From Haemophilus haemolyticus (GTDB lineage: Bacteria > Pseudomonadota > Gammaproteobacteria > Enterobacterales > Pasteurellaceae), in NCBI RefSeq assembly GCF_003352385.1, contig NZ_CP031243.1, positions 1,714,501 to 1,778,500 on the forward strand: a DNA stretch of 64,000 bases. Reading direction: 5' to 3'. Below the pieces are notes generated by a model that ran no database searches, was not told the DNA's origin, and saw only the letters and a program-made list of their open reading frames with translations. A program made the position numbers and the translations under genes. The number at the start of each line of letters is the position of its first letter. The stretch's first letter is position 1. This document shows, piece by piece, positions 1 to 8,550 of the stretch.

Positions 1-196
1 TGCCTGAACCATTACGAATAAAGGATGTTTTCACATCATATTTTTCGCCAAATGCTTTTGTGGTGGTTTCGCACAAAATATTGGTTGCACTACAGTACAC
101 AACTAAACGACCTTTAGCGTTAGCAGAACCAGAAATAGCCAAGCCTGCAGCTAAAAGTGCGGCAGAAACAGAAAGAGAAATTTTGTTGAACTTCAT
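1..196 (-). CDS. afuA: Periplasmic substrate-binding protein of an ABC transporter, AfuA-like (5' part only)
   Basis: Only the first 65 codons are present; the gene runs off the left edge. The start is ATG at 196, preceded by an AAGGAG ribosome-binding site. Residues 1-27 form a signal peptide ending in SANA. The mature protein opens with GRLVVYCSATN, the first strand of an FbpA/AfuA-type class II binding protein. Relatives were first described as ferric-iron binders, but the Actinobacillus/Citrobacter AfuA protein is known to bind phosphorylated sugars, so the substrate cannot be settled from this fragment. It is divergent from udk. Confidence 0.75.
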   Translation of the reverse strand, partial: MKFNKISLSVSAALLAAGLAISGSANAKGRLVVYCSATNILCETTTKAFGEKYDVKTSFIRNGSG

Positions 197-362
197 AATA
201 AATACTCCTTATTGGATAGAATGGTACGAATCCTACGTGAAAAAGGCGAATAATACCGTGATGAAGCTCACACTTTTTAAAATTCAAGTAAAAAAATAAA
301 CGTGAAATTCACCGCACTTTTACTTATAATTGCCGAAATTTCCCTTACATCAAAATACGATT

Positions 363-1001
363 ATGTCAGATTCTTGTATCATCATCGCCATCACTGGCGC
401 GTCCGCATCAGGCAAAAGTTCTATCGCGTCTACCGTTCACAAAGAACTCTGTAATGAATTAGGCTGCCAAGAAATTGGGATTATTGCCGAAGACAGTTAC
501 TACAAAGATCAAAGCCATTTAGAAATGAGCGAACGCATAAAAACAAATTACGACCATCCAAGCTCAATGGATCGCGATTTGCTCATTCAACATTTAAAAG
601 ATTTAAAGTCAGGAAAAACGGTTGATGTACCTGTTTATAGCTATGTTGAGCATACTCGTACGGGTGAAACCACAACATTTACACCAAAACGTATTGTGAT
701 TTTAGAAGGGATTTTACTGCTTACTGATGAACGTGTTCGTCAACTTGCGGATATTTCCGTATTCGTGGACACGCCATTAGACATTTGTTTTATTCGTCGT
801 TTACAACGCGATATGGAAGAACGTGGTCGTTCCCTACAATCAGTTATTGATCAATATCGTGCAACCGTGCGTCCAATGTTCTTACAATTTATTGAGCCAT
901 CTAAACAATATGCGGATATTGTTATTCCTCGTGGTGGTAAAAACCGCATTGCAATCAATATGTTAAAAGCTCAAATCCTTCATTTATTGAATCAAAAATA
1001 G
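363..1001 (+). CDS. udk: Uridine/cytidine kinase
   Basis: Phosphorylates uridine and cytidine to UMP and CMP in pyrimidine salvage, using GTP or ATP, in the cytosol. The 212-residue protein has a Walker A loop GASASGKSS at residues 12-20, the substrate-binding motif YDHPSSMD, and the [10 protein letters not shown] and GGKNRIA segments typical of Udk. An in-frame TTG at 330 would add 11 residues; the ATG at 363 matches the length of E. coli Udk (213) and was chosen. It is followed after 8 bases by dcd, so the two pyrimidine genes probably form a transcription unit continuing into the AsmA-like gene and sotB. Confidence 0.95.
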   Translation: MSDSCIIIAITGASASGKSSIASTVHKELCNELGCQEIGIIAEDSYYKDQSHLEMSERIKTNYDHPSSMDRDLLIQHLKDLKSGKTVDVPVYSYVEHTRTGETTTFTPKRIVILEGILLLTDERVRQLADISVFVDTPLDICFIRRLQRDMEERGRSLQSVIDQYRATVRPMFLQFIEPSKQYADIVIPRGGKNRIAINMLKAQILHLLNQK

Positions 1002-1009
1002 GAAATCTT

Positions 1010-1597
1010 ATGCGTCTTTGCGATACTGATATTGAACGCTATCTCGATGATGGCATTATTTCTTTAACTCCTCGTCCAAATAATGACAAAATCAACGGTG
1101 CGACGATTGATGTTCGCTTAGGTAATTCTTTCCGCGTATTTCGTGAGCATTCGGCGCCTTTCATTGATTTAAGCGGACCGAAAGAAGAAGTCTCCGCCCA
1201 GCTTGAATCGGTAATGAGCGATGAAATTATTGTGCCTGAAGGCGAAGCATTTTTCTTGCATCCTGGTACTTTAGCGTTAGCAACCACACTTGAATCCGTG
1301 AAATTGCCCGCCAATATTATCGGTTGGTTAGATGGCCGCTCTTCTTTAGCGCGTTTAGGCTTAATGGTGCACGTCACAGCACACCGAATTGATCCAGGTT
1401 GGGAAGGAAAAATCGTGTTGGAATTTTATAATTCAGGGAAATTACCATTAGCATTACGCCCCAATATGGTGATTGGTGCATTAAGCTTTGAAATATTAAG
1501 TGGCGAAGCGAAGCGACCATACAGTAGCCGCAAAGATGCAAAATATAAAAATCAACAAAGTGCGGTTGCGAGTCGTATTGACGAAGACAAGGAATAA
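1010..1597 (+). CDS. dcd: dCTP deaminase
   Basis: Deaminates dCTP to dUTP, the main route to dTMP precursors in enteric-type bacteria; a soluble homotrimer. At 195 residues it matches the family length. Conserved blocks are visible: [10 protein letters not shown], the catalytic GRSSLARLG motif, and [15 protein letters not shown] with the catalytic Glu. The start follows a GGAAATCTT ribosome-binding region. It lies 8 bases after udk and 3 bases before the AsmA-like gene, a tight operon arrangement. Confidence 0.95.
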   Translation: MRLCDTDIERYLDDGIISLTPRPNNDKINGATIDVRLGNSFRVFREHSAPFIDLSGPKEEVSAQLESVMSDEIIVPEGEAFFLHPGTLALATTLESVKLPANIIGWLDGRSSLARLGLMVHVTAHRIDPGWEGKIVLEFYNSGKLPLALRPNMVIGALSFEILSGEAKRPYSSRKDAKYKNQQSAVASRIDEDKE

Positions 1598-1600
1598 TCG

Positions 1601-2776
1601 ATGAAAAAGTTCGCGCTTGGCGTAGGGATCGTCGCTTTGGCGATCTTTTCTTTTTTGTATATCCAACTTTATCGAGTACAAAGTGCCATCGGTGAACAAC
1701 TAGCACAACAAAATATTGCGGTTCAATCAGTCAATTTATCTCTATTTCCACCCGCACTTTCTCTTAAAAATATAAAAACTACGCAATTTTCAGCTCAAAA
1801 ATTTGAAGCCAAACTTAGTTTTTTGCCTCTTTTGTATGGCAACACAGCACTTCATTCACTGAATATTCAACAGCTCAAATTAACTCAAAACACACAAAAT
1901 CCTGCCAATGTATCGATAGAGGTTTCGCCTTTTTCTTTAAAACAGCTTTTATCAAAAAAAGTAATATTGAATGGCGAAAACCATATTCACATTGAATTTA
2001 ATAAGCCTATTTATGGAAAAACAAAAACTTTCCATTTTTCTTTCCACAAAGCAAATTTAGACTTCTCAACATCAGAATCAGCCCTACTTCAATTTGTAGA
2101 TGCAAACCTAAATAATCAGCCTATAGGTTATATTGAAACTCACACAGCCCACCAACAAATAGTGACTTATATAAAACCACAATGCGATAACGATTGTTTA
2201 GCAGTATTGAAATATCAACAAATAGATAATCAAAGTGCGGTAAATTTTTCAGGCAAATATTTCCCTGTTAAACGCTTATTAACACTATTAAACATGCCCG
2301 AAATATTAAGTGGACACGCAGATTTTAATATTGATTTCACATTTTTACATTCACAACTTATTCAAGGAAAGTTAAATATCCTCGCTCAAAATGGCGAAAT
2401 TCTTGGCGTAAATTTATTGGATATGGTCAGCCAATATCTCCCAATCAATTACAACGGTGATCTGTTACAAAACAAAGAATTAAACACTCGCTTTGAACAA
2501 TTTTACTTACAATTATTTCTCCAACAGAATCAATTTATTGCTGAAAAAATCGAATTAAAAACACCCGCACTTTTGGGGCAAGGGAAAGGCATCATTGATT
2601 TAAACCGAATGGAATGCAATGTGGATATTAATTTAAATTCTACCAATCAACGCTATCAAAATTTGACACTACCAATCAATTTTTTTGGTAACTGCAGTTC
2701 ACCACAATATAAAATTAATTTTACGAAGAAATTCCGCCATCAATTAATTGATGCGATTAAAGAAAAGTTACGTTAA
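1601..2776 (+). CDS. AsmA-family inner-membrane-anchored envelope protein
   Basis: A 391-residue protein with one N-terminal membrane anchor (about residues 5-22) and a long periplasmic part of alternating short beta strands. The C-terminal region, with GNCSSPQYKINF near residue 365, resembles AsmA. AsmA-like proteins are membrane-tethered, elongated beta proteins linked to outer-membrane lipid homeostasis; the precise role of this shorter member is not known. Its stop codon overlaps the start of sotB (TAATG), implying translational coupling. The gene is AT-rich but carries uptake-signal copies, so it looks native. Confidence 0.7.
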   Translation: MKKFALGVGIVALAIFSFLYIQLYRVQSAIGEQLAQQNIAVQSVNLSLFPPALSLKNIKTTQFSAQKFEAKLSFLPLLYGNTALHSLNIQQLKLTQNTQNPANVSIEVSPFSLKQLLSKKVILNGENHIHIEFNKPIYGKTKTFHFSFHKANLDFSTSESALLQFVDANLNNQPIGYIETHTAHQQIVTYIKPQCDNDCLAVLKYQQIDNQSAVNFSGKYFPVKRLLTLLNMPEILSGHADFNIDFTFLHSQLIQGKLNILAQNGEILGVNLLDMVSQYLPINYNGDLLQNKELNTRFEQFYLQLFLQQNQFIAEKIELKTPALLGQGKGIIDLNRMECNVDINLNSTNQRYQNLTLPINFFGNCSSPQYKINFTKKFRHQLIDAIKEKLR

Positions 2777-3966
2777 TGTCGTTATATTTAAAAGCTGAAA
2801 AAATCCAATCATGGCGCGTGCTTATTATGGCTTGCGCAGGATTTATTTTTAATACTACAGAATTCGTGCCAGTCGCAATGTTAAGTGACATCGCTCAAAG
2901 TTTTGATATGCAAACCGCCGATACCGGTTTAATGATGACAGTTTATGCTTGGACGGTGCTAATTATGTCTTTACCAGCCATGCTTGCCACAGGCAATATG
3001 GAACGTAAAAGTCTGCTTATTAAGCTTTTCATTATATTTATTGTTGGGCATATTTTATCGGTCATTGCATGGAATTTCTGGATATTACTTCTCGCTCGAA
3101 TGTGTATTGCATTAGCACATTCGGTGTTTTGGTCAATTACTGCCTCACTTGTGATGCGCATCGCACCTAAACACAAGAAAACTCAAGCATTAGGAATGCT
3201 CGCTATTGGCACCGCACTTGCCACCATCTTAGGCTTACCGATTGGACGAATTGTCGGACAGCTCGTCGGTTGGCGTGTCACTTTTGGCATTATTGCGGTA
3301 CTGGCATTATCCATCATGTTTTTAATTATTCGATTATTACCAAATTTACCCAGTAAAAATGCTGGTTCGATTGCAAGTTTACCCTTGCTTGCTAAACGTC
3401 CATTATTACTTTGGCTTTATGTAACAACGGCAATCGTCATTTCAGCACACTTTACCGCTTATACTTATATCGAACCATTCATGATTGATGTGGGGCACTT
3501 GGATCCAAATTTTGCCACGGCGGTATTATTAGTTTTTGGTTTCTCAGGTATTGCCGCAAGTCTATTATTTAACAGATTCTACCGACTTGCTCCCACAAAA
3601 TTTATTGTTGTTTCAATGAGTTTATTGATATTCTCCCTTTTACTACTCCTCTTTTCGACCGAAACAATGATAGCAATGTTCAGCCTTGTGTTTATTTGGG
3701 GGATTGGCATTTCTTGTATCGGACTATCGCTACAAATGCGCGTACTAAAACTTGCGCCAGATGCAACCGATGTTGCCACGGCTATTTACTCGGGCATTTT
3801 CAATGCAGGAATTGGCGCAGGCGCATTATTTGGCAATCTTGCGACAACCTATTTAGGATTAAACGAAATTGGTTATACGGGCGCAGCATTAGGTTTAATC
3901 GGTTTCATCATTTTTATTACAACGCACTTAAAATATCGCCATACCTTTCTTCTGCAAAACAAATAA
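2776..3966 (+). CDS. sotB: Sugar efflux MFS transporter, SotB/YdeA type
   Basis: A 396-residue major facilitator with about 12 predicted membrane segments. The N-terminal block FIFNTTEFVPVAMLSDIA, the SVFWSITASLVMRIAP loop, GLPIGRIVGQ and the C-terminal APDATDVATAIYSGIFN are nearly collinear with E. coli SotB, an arabinose/IPTG-type exporter. The natural substrate here is unproven. The start overlaps the preceding AsmA-like gene by one base. It ends at a paired uptake-signal hairpin shared with der, which faces it. Confidence 0.85.
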   Translation: MSLYLKAEKIQSWRVLIMACAGFIFNTTEFVPVAMLSDIAQSFDMQTADTGLMMTVYAWTVLIMSLPAMLATGNMERKSLLIKLFIIFIVGHILSVIAWNFWILLLARMCIALAHSVFWSITASLVMRIAPKHKKTQALGMLAIGTALATILGLPIGRIVGQLVGWRVTFGIIAVLALSIMFLIIRLLPNLPSKNAGSIASLPLLAKRPLLLWLYVTTAIVISAHFTAYTYIEPFMIDVGHLDPNFATAVLLVFGFSGIAASLLFNRFYRLAPTKFIVVSMSLLIFSLLLLLFSTETMIAMFSLVFIWGIGISCIGLSLQMRVLKLAPDATDVATAIYSGIFNAGIGAGALFGNLATTYLGLNEIGYTGAALGLIGFIIFITTHLKYRHTFLLQNK

Positions 3967-3972
3967 AAAAAT

Positions 3973-4014
3973 AACCGCACTTTAGTTCTCCAAAAGAGTT
4001 CTAAAAGTGCGGTT
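3973..4014. terminator. Inverted pair of uptake signal sequences acting as a bidirectional terminator
   Basis: AACCGCACTTT at 3973-3983 is matched by AAAGTGCGGTT at 4004-4014. The two uptake-signal cores form a hairpin between the convergent genes sotB and der. Such paired signals are a common terminator form in Haemophilus. Confidence 0.8.
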
Positions 4015-4044
4015 AAATCTTGCTAAGTTTTATTTATCTCACAT

Positions 4045-5556
4045 TTAACGTTTCGCTTTCTTAATAAACTTCATCAAACGTTTACGTTTACGCAATTGGT
4101 TCGGAGTGAGTTTATTTTTGCGTCCTGCAAATGGGTTTGAGCCTTCTTGGAAAAGCAGACGAATCGGTGAACCAATAATTTTCAAACTCTTACGATAATA
4201 ATTAGATAAATAACGTTTATAAGAATCCGGTAATTTATCCATTTGGTTACCATGAACCACTATAATCGGCGGATTATAACCACCTGGATGAGCATATTTT
4301 AATTTAATTCGACGACCGCCAATCATTGGTGGTTGGTGCTCATCGGTTGCCATTTGCAAAATACGAGTTAAAAGCGAGGTGGTCATTTTTTGAGTCGCAC
4401 AAGCATACGCTTCTTTAATCGAATCAAAAAGATTACCCACACCACTGCCGTGCAACGCAGAAATAAAATGCACGCGAGCAAAATCAATAAAATCTAAACG
4501 ACGATCAAGCTCAGATTTAACCCGGTCTTTCACATCTTGATCTAAACTATCCCATTTATTCACAACGATCACTAAAGAACGACCTGCATTTAAAATAAAG
4601 CCGAGCAAAGATAAATCCTGATCAGAAATGTTCTCTCTTGCATCAATAGTCAGCAATACAACATTAGCATCTTGAATCGCTTGCAAGGTTTTAATCACAG
4701 AGAATTTTTCCACTGCCAAATGCACCTTACCACGCTTACGCACACCAGCCGTATCAATTAACGTATATTGCTGCCCATCACGCTCCATTGGGATATAAAT
4801 ACTATCGCGTGTCGTGCCTGGCATATCGTAAACCACCACACGGTCTTCCCCTAAAATACGATTGGTTAAAGTGGATTTACCCACATTTGGACGACCAACA
4901 ATGGCAATCTTAATATTTTTATCTTGCTCTTCTTCCGATTCCTCTAACGCCTCATCAAGTAAGGCTGTATCTTCTTCTGAATCAAAATCGAATTCTTGTT
5001 CCCATTCGTCTTGTTCTTCCTCAGAAGTGCGGTCATTTTCATCAGAGTTTTCCATTTGTTCCGCAAAAGGCGCAAGTACTTGTTCCATTAACTGAGTGAC
5101 ACCACGGCCTTGTGAAGCAGCGATTTGCTCAATTTCCCCTAAGCCTAATTGATAAAATTCAGCACAATGAGAATCCGCATCGATGCCATCGGTTTTATTT
5201 GCCACCACCACAGTAATTTTGTTTTGACGTTGACGTAAGTAATTCGCAATACCAATATCAGCTGCCGTTAAACCCGCCCTAGCATCCACAAGGAAAAGAA
5301 CAATATCGGCTTCATCAATAGCAAGCAAAGATTGCTCCGCCATTTTTTCTTCTACGCCTTCTTCGGTTCCATCAATACCGCCAGTATCAATAACAATGAA
5401 CTCATAGCCAGCAATATAAGCATGGCCGTATTTTCTATCACGAGTTAAACCAGGAAAATCAGCGACTAACGCATCTCTTGTACGAGTAAGGCGATTAAAT
5501 AATGTGGATTTTCCCACATTCGGGCGACCAACAAGGGCCACAACTGGAGTTGCCAT
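4045..5556 (-). CDS. der: Ribosome-biogenesis GTPase Der (EngA)
   Basis: A tandem-GTPase protein needed for 50S subunit assembly. Two P-loops GRPNVGKS are visible at residues 10-17 and 221-228, each followed by DTGG or DTAG switch II motifs and NKTD/NKWD specificity motifs. The C-terminal KH-like domain (after about residue 385) contains the basic tail. Between the G domains (about 170-213) lies an unusually acidic Glu/Asp-rich linker. The 503-residue length is normal. It is convergent with sotB and monocistronic. Confidence 0.97.
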   Translation of the reverse strand: MATPVVALVGRPNVGKSTLFNRLTRTRDALVADFPGLTRDRKYGHAYIAGYEFIVIDTGGIDGTEEGVEEKMAEQSLLAIDEADIVLFLVDARAGLTAADIGIANYLRQRQNKITVVVANKTDGIDADSHCAEFYQLGLGEIEQIAASQGRGVTQLMEQVLAPFAEQMENSDENDRTSEEEQDEWEQEFDFDSEEDTALLDEALEESEEEQDKNIKIAIVGRPNVGKSTLTNRILGEDRVVVYDMPGTTRDSIYIPMERDGQQYTLIDTAGVRKRGKVHLAVEKFSVIKTLQAIQDANVVLLTIDARENISDQDLSLLGFILNAGRSLVIVVNKWDSLDQDVKDRVKSELDRRLDFIDFARVHFISALHGSGVGNLFDSIKEAYACATQKMTTSLLTRILQMATDEHQPPMIGGRRIKLKYAHPGGYNPPIIVVHGNQMDKLPDSYKRYLSNYYRKSLKIIGSPIRLLFQEGSNPFAGRKNKLTPNQLRKRKRLMKFIKKAKR

Positions 5557-5704
5557 AAAAAATCTCTTATTTTGTCAAAAATGGCGGCTATTATATCGGA
5601 AGTTAAAGGATTGGTAAAAAATGATTTCAACAAGGAAAAGAAAAAGCCACAGGATACAATCCTATGGCTTTCTAAACACTGTTTATTTATCTATAACTTA
5701 ACGT

Positions 5705-5710
5705 TATAAT
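5705..5710 (+). promoter_or_regulatory. Candidate -10 element for the Ibs-like mRNA
   Basis: A perfect TATAAT at 5705-5710 lies immediately before the leader hairpin. The matching -35 window (5682-5687, TTTATT) is poor, so the promoter would be weaker than the antisense one, as expected for a type I toxin. Confidence 0.4.
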
Positions 5711-5713
5711 AAT

Positions 5714-5763
5714 CTCGCTTTCAAGGAGTCAGCTTGAAAGCGAGTGTTGCGCTTTTTCGCAAC
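5714..5763 (+). promoter_or_regulatory. Two consecutive leader hairpins upstream of the Ibs-like ORF
   Basis: CTCGCTTTCAAG (5714-5725) pairs perfectly with CTTGAAAGCGAG (5733-5744) around a 7-base loop. GTTGCG (5746-5751) pairs with CGCAAC (5758-5763). Neither is followed by a T-run on the plus strand, so they are leader structures rather than terminators. They could protect the mRNA or provide antisense contact loops. Confidence 0.6.
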
Positions 5764-5782
5764 GTTTGAAGAGGATAAGAAA

Positions 5783-5842
5783 ATGATTAAACTCATTATC
5801 CTTGTTGTCGTTTTATTATTAGTGAGCCACCCCGCTTACTAA
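5783..5842 (+). CDS. Ibs-like 19-residue hydrophobic toxin peptide
   Basis: A tiny reading frame, ATG at 5783 with a GAGGATAAG ribosome-binding region 6-12 bases upstream, encodes MIKLIILVVVLLLVSHPAY. It closely resembles the E. coli Ibs toxins (IbsC, from memory, MMRLVIILIVLLLISFSAY): a basic residue near the N-terminus, a single run of Ile/Leu/Val, then a Ser-x-x-Ala-Tyr end. Ibs peptides insert in the inner membrane and depolarise it unless silenced by the antisense Sib RNA. A 9-bp hairpin (arms 5854-5862 and 5869-5877) follows the stop and may end the mRNA. Confidence 0.7.
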   Translation: MIKLIILVVVLLLVSHPAY

Positions 5843-5884
5843 TAAGACAACATACTAGGGAGTAGCAGCTCCCTAGTTCTTCAA

Positions 5885-5913
5885 ATCTTAAAAGTTTACT
5901 TTATTTTTGTCAA
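5885..5913 (-). promoter_or_regulatory. Strong minus-strand promoter for the antisense RNA
   Basis: On the minus strand the -35 box is a perfect TTGACA (5913-5908). A 17-base spacer leads to TAAGAT (5890-5885), matching four of six consensus positions. The predicted start is near 5878, at the base of the hairpin that follows the toxin gene. Confidence 0.6.
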
Positions 5914-5934
5914 GGATGAAGCAAATTTCAGATA

Positions 5935-5957
5935 CAAAAAAAGCACCGTTAGGTGCT
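5935..5957 (-). terminator. Terminator of the tRNA-Asp transcript
   Basis: AGCACC (5942-5947) and GGTGCT (5952-5957) form a short hairpin with a GTTA loop. On the minus strand it is followed by seven T residues (5941-5935). It sits just downstream of both tRNA-Asp genes. Confidence 0.75.
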
Positions 5958-5975
5958 ATCTTTATTTATCTTAAT

Positions 5976-6052
5976 TGGCGGAATGGACGGGACTCGAACC
6001 CGCGACCCCCTGCGTGACAGGCAGGTATTCTAACCAGCTGAACTACCACTCC
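5976..6052 (-). tRNA. tRNA-Asp (GUC), second copy of tandem pair
   Basis: A 77-base cloverleaf with acceptor GGAGTGG, D-loop, anticodon stem-loop CTGCCTGTCACGCAGG giving anticodon GTC, T-loop GGTTCGAGTCC and an encoded CCA end at 5978-5976. The body is identical to its upstream neighbour at 6076-6152. Confidence 0.97.
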
Positions 6053-6075
6053 GAGATAAGACATTAATTTTAAAT

Positions 6076-6152
6076 TGGCGGAATGGACGGGACTCGAACC
6101 CGCGACCCCCTGCGTGACAGGCAGGTATTCTAACCAGCTGAACTACCACTCC
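6076..6152 (-). tRNA. tRNA-Asp (GUC), first copy of tandem pair
   Basis: Identical 77-base tRNA-Asp sequence with anticodon GTC and encoded CCA. It is separated from the second copy by 23 bases and probably co-transcribed with it, ending at the hairpin at 5935-5957. Confidence 0.97.
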
Positions 6153-6239
6153 GCTAAGTGGTGCGTATCATAATGACGAACATAAATCTCGTCAATCTTT
6201 TTTTATTAAATTTTACTTACCTGCTTAAATTCCAAACGA

Positions 6240-7010
6240 TTAATGCACATTATCATTGCCAAAGCGTTTATCCCAAAGGCAATTATTTCCACTTTTTTTA
6301 TTAATCATCTTTAATAATTCTAAATGCGCTTGTAGCTCATCATCAGTAGGTTGAAGTAATTTTAAATTGTGCGCAAAATCCACCGCACTTTTTATTTCTT
6401 CCGCCGCTTTTTCTTGTACAACATGGATAACTTCAGACTCAACAGATTCTTCTTCATCGAATAAATTTGTTTGCCCCCCCGTCATCATCAAATAAACATC
6501 CGCTAAGATCTCGGCATCCAGTAACGCACCGTGTAAAGTACGTTTGCTATTATCAATACCTAAACGATCACAAAGTGCGTCCAAATTATTACGTTTTCCA
6601 GGATACATCTGACGCGCCATTTGTAGCGTATCTGTCACCAAACAAATATCGGTTGTTTTCACATTAAGGTTGAGTTTACGAAATTCATAATCCATAAATC
6701 CAACGTCAAAAGGGGCATTGTGAATAAGCAATTCCGCACCATTAATATAATCCAAAAAATCTTGGGCAACTTCTTTAAATTCAGGTTTATCCGCTAACAT
6801 TTCATCAGTAATACCATGAACTTTAATCGCATCAGGATCAACGGGGCGATCTGGCTTAATGTAAATATGGAAATTATTACCTGTGTAACGACGATTTATT
6901 AATTCAACTGCACCAATTTCAATAATACAGTGTCCTTCATAATGCGCGCCAAGCTGATTCATACCTGTAGTTTCAGTATCTAATACAATTTGGCGATTGG
7001 GATTAATCAT
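6240..7010 (-). CDS. dnaQ: DNA polymerase III epsilon subunit (3'-5' proofreading exonuclease)
   Basis: Proofreading subunit of the replicative polymerase core. The DEDDh exonuclease motifs are present: DTETTG with Asp11 and Glu13, and HGALLDAEI with the catalytic His and Asp near residue 160. A QTNLF segment after the exonuclease domain (about residue 180) is a sliding-clamp-binding motif. The C-terminal tail should bind the alpha subunit. The 256-residue length fits. It is divergent from rnhA, the same pairing as in E. coli. Confidence 0.96.
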   Translation of the reverse strand: MINPNRQIVLDTETTGMNQLGAHYEGHCIIEIGAVELINRRYTGNNFHIYIKPDRPVDPDAIKVHGITDEMLADKPEFKEVAQDFLDYINGAELLIHNAPFDVGFMDYEFRKLNLNVKTTDICLVTDTLQMARQMYPGKRNNLDALCDRLGIDNSKRTLHGALLDAEILADVYLMMTGGQTNLFDEEESVESEVIHVVQEKAAEEIKSAVDFAHNLKLLQPTDDELQAHLELLKMINKKSGNNCLWDKRFGNDNVH

Positions 7011-7070
7011 TTGTTCAACCTATCTCTTTCCATTAAAATACTTGTCATTCTACACAACAACCTTTTTGTT

Positions 7071-7535
7071 ATGCAAAAACAGATTGAAATTTTTACTGAT
7101 GGATCTTGCTTAGGTAATCCCGGTGCAGGCGGAATTGGCGCCGTATTACGTTATAAACAACATGAAAAAATGCTCTCCAAAGGCTATTTTAAAACCACCA
7201 ATAATCGAATGGAATTACGTGCTGTCATTGAAGCATTAAATGCATTAAAAGAACCTTGCTTGATCACGCTTTATAGTGATAGCCAATATATGAAAAATGG
7301 CATAACAAAATGGATCTTTAACTGGAAAAAAAATAATTGGAAAGCAAGTTCTGGAAAGCCTGTAAAAAACCAAGATTTATGGATAGCCTTAGATGAATCC
7401 ATCCAACGTCATAAAATTAATTGGCAATGGGTAAAAGGTCATGCAGGACACAGAGAAAATGAAATGTGCGATGAATTAGCTAGAAAAGGAGCTGAAAATC
7501 CGACATCGGAAGATATGGGGTATTTTGAAGAATAA
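7071..7535 (+). CDS. rnhA: Ribonuclease HI
   Basis: Degrades RNA in RNA-DNA hybrids. The 154-residue protein keeps every catalytic residue at its E. coli position: Asp10, Glu48, Asp70, His124 and Asp134. The frame is open upstream to 6990, but this would overlap the dnaQ start, and the ATG at 7071 gives the standard N-terminus [13 protein letters not shown]. It is divergent from dnaQ. Confidence 0.97.
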   Translation: MQKQIEIFTDGSCLGNPGAGGIGAVLRYKQHEKMLSKGYFKTTNNRMELRAVIEALNALKEPCLITLYSDSQYMKNGITKWIFNWKKNNWKASSGKPVKNQDLWIALDESIQRHKINWQWVKGHAGHRENEMCDELARKGAENPTSEDMGYFEE

Positions 7536-7542
7536 AACATAC

Positions 7543-7570
7543 TTGATTTTTTTCATAAAATGACTATATT
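7543..7570 (+). promoter_or_regulatory. Promoter of the DUF3800-associated RNA
   Basis: TTGATT at 7543-7548 and TATATT at 7565-7570, separated by 16 bases. The predicted start, near 7577, falls exactly at the 5' arm of the first stem of the RNA. Confidence 0.55.
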
Positions 7571-7576
7571 AGCAAA

Positions 7577-7687
7577 AGAGTTAGGAGTGCTGGACTTTAT
7601 AATATGCAGAACGCTGAGCGATTGACTCACCTAACTCACCGAATTTAACCCAATAGATTATTTTTATAATTTATTGGGTTTTTTTAA
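7577..7687 (+). ncRNA. Structured small RNA or leader directly upstream of the DUF3800 gene
   Basis: About 110 bases. GAGTTAGG (7578-7585) pairs with CCTAACTC (7630-7637), extended inward by AGT/ACT across a two-base bulge, and encloses about 40 bases containing a CGC/GCG mini-stem. It ends in a clear intrinsic terminator: AACCCAATA (7647-7655) with TATTGGGTT (7672-7680) and seven more T residues. The terminator lies 15 bases before the DUF3800 start and its tail abuts the ribosome-binding site. Several structured RNA families named DUF3800 motifs are known upstream of such genes; membership here is not tested. It is not recognisable as 4.5S, 6S, tmRNA or a known riboswitch. Confidence 0.6.
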
Positions 7688-7701
7688 GGAAAAATTTATT
7701 T

Positions 7702-8481
7702 ATGTATTTATTATACGCTGATGAATCAGGATCGATAGATGATCCTAATGGTGATTTCTTTGTTTTAGCTGGATGTTGCTTATTTGAACGTCAAACACAT
7801 TGGGTTGATAATAAACTTGAAAGTATCGCAAATCGCTTTAGTGGATATTTTGGAGAAAGGCATTGCGAATTACACGGCAGCCCAATGTTTAGTGGTCGAG
7901 ATGGATGGAAGTTAGCAGCAAGCGTACCAGAACGAGTTCAAGCTGTTGTAGATTCTTTAGATTTACTTGACCATGAACACGGTAAAATCCCTATTTTTAT
8001 TTCAGTTATAGAAAAATCACTTTTCAGCGATAGAAGCAAAATTATTCCAACAGCATTTAAAGATATTGCTTTTGCATTTGATAATTTCTTAAAAAATATT
8101 TACTACAAAAATCAAAGTCAAAAACAAAGAGGTATTATGATTTTTGATAATTCAACATCAGAAAGAATGATACAAGATTTATCTTACACCTATAAACATA
8201 TAGGTAAAGGGGATGACAAACTAAGAAATTTTGCAGAAGTTCCAATGTTTATTGATTCTAAAGCATCTAGAATTATTCAGCTAGCTGATTTAGTCGCCTA
8301 TTGGATATATCGTTATTACCAAAGCAAAGACAATAGAGGATTTAATTTAATCAGTCCACATATTTACCAATATGCAAAACATAAAGTTGGGCTTATTGAA
8401 CATATTTCTGAAGAAACAAAAAAGACACTACTGGAAAATGCTAATGACCAAGGGTATCCATTTCCAAATGCCTCTTCGTAA
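7702..8481 (+). CDS. DUF3800 domain protein, predicted RNase H-like fold
   Basis: A 259-residue protein with the DUF3800 signature: YADESG at residues 5-10, IMIFDNS at 145-151 and SRIIQLADLVAYWIYRYY at 189-206. Asp7, Glu8, Asp149 and Asp196 line up as a likely metal-binding acidic set of an RNase H-like nuclease. The biological role of the family is not established; members occur in mobile and defence-associated contexts. The ribosome-binding site AAGGA (7686-7690) overlaps the tail of the upstream terminator, so expression probably depends on read-through. The gene has few uptake signals and is AT-rich between rnhA and ompP2, suggesting later acquisition. Confidence 0.8.
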   Translation: MYLLYADESGSIDDPNGDFFVLAGCCLFERQTHWVDNKLESIANRFSGYFGERHCELHGSPMFSGRDGWKLAASVPERVQAVVDSLDLLDHEHGKIPIFISVIEKSLFSDRSKIIPTAFKDIAFAFDNFLKNIYYKNQSQKQRGIMIFDNSTSERMIQDLSYTYKHIGKGDDKLRNFAEVPMFIDSKASRIIQLADLVAYWIYRYYQSKDNRGFNLISPHIYQYAKHKVGLIEHISEETKKTLLENANDQGYPFPNASS

Positions 8482-8550
8482 ATATTAAAATCTACTTTAT
8501 ACAAGCATAGCCGTTCAAAACAGAACAAAAAACAGACAAAAATATACAAA

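Larger units (their letters stand above)
5636..5878 (-). ncRNA. Candidate Sib-like antisense RNA (antitoxin) covering the Ibs-like gene
   Basis: A minus-strand transcript is predicted from the promoter at 5885-5913 (TTGACA, 17 bases, TAAGAT). It would start near 5878 and end at a hairpin whose arms are 5643-5655 and 5659-5671, followed on the minus strand by TTTTTCTTTT. It would span the whole toxin reading frame at 5783-5842 plus its leader. No minus-strand gene explains this terminator: the tRNA-Asp pair already ends at its own hairpin at 5935-5957, and der starts 80 bases further on. In E. coli, Sib RNAs (about 140 bases) lie antisense to ibs genes in the same way; this one would be longer, about 240 bases. 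Confidence 0.6.

Noticed and set aside
60..299. 79-codon plus-strand reading frame at the left edge
   Set aside because: It is antisense to the clear signal peptide and start of the AfuA-like gene on the minus strand and has no recognisable product.
4862..5095. Ser-rich plus-strand frame opposite der
   Set aside because: It is the complement of the acidic linker between the two GTPase domains of Der.
5643..5671. Hairpin as a der attenuator
   Set aside because: It lies upstream of the der start with its T-run pointing toward der, but it fits better as the end of the antisense RNA; no leader peptide or alternative fold links it to der.
7577..7687. 4.5S, 6S or tmRNA as identity of the small RNA
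   Set aside because: The conserved 4.5S loop sequence is absent, the RNA is too short for 6S or tmRNA, and no tRNA-like end or tag frame exists.
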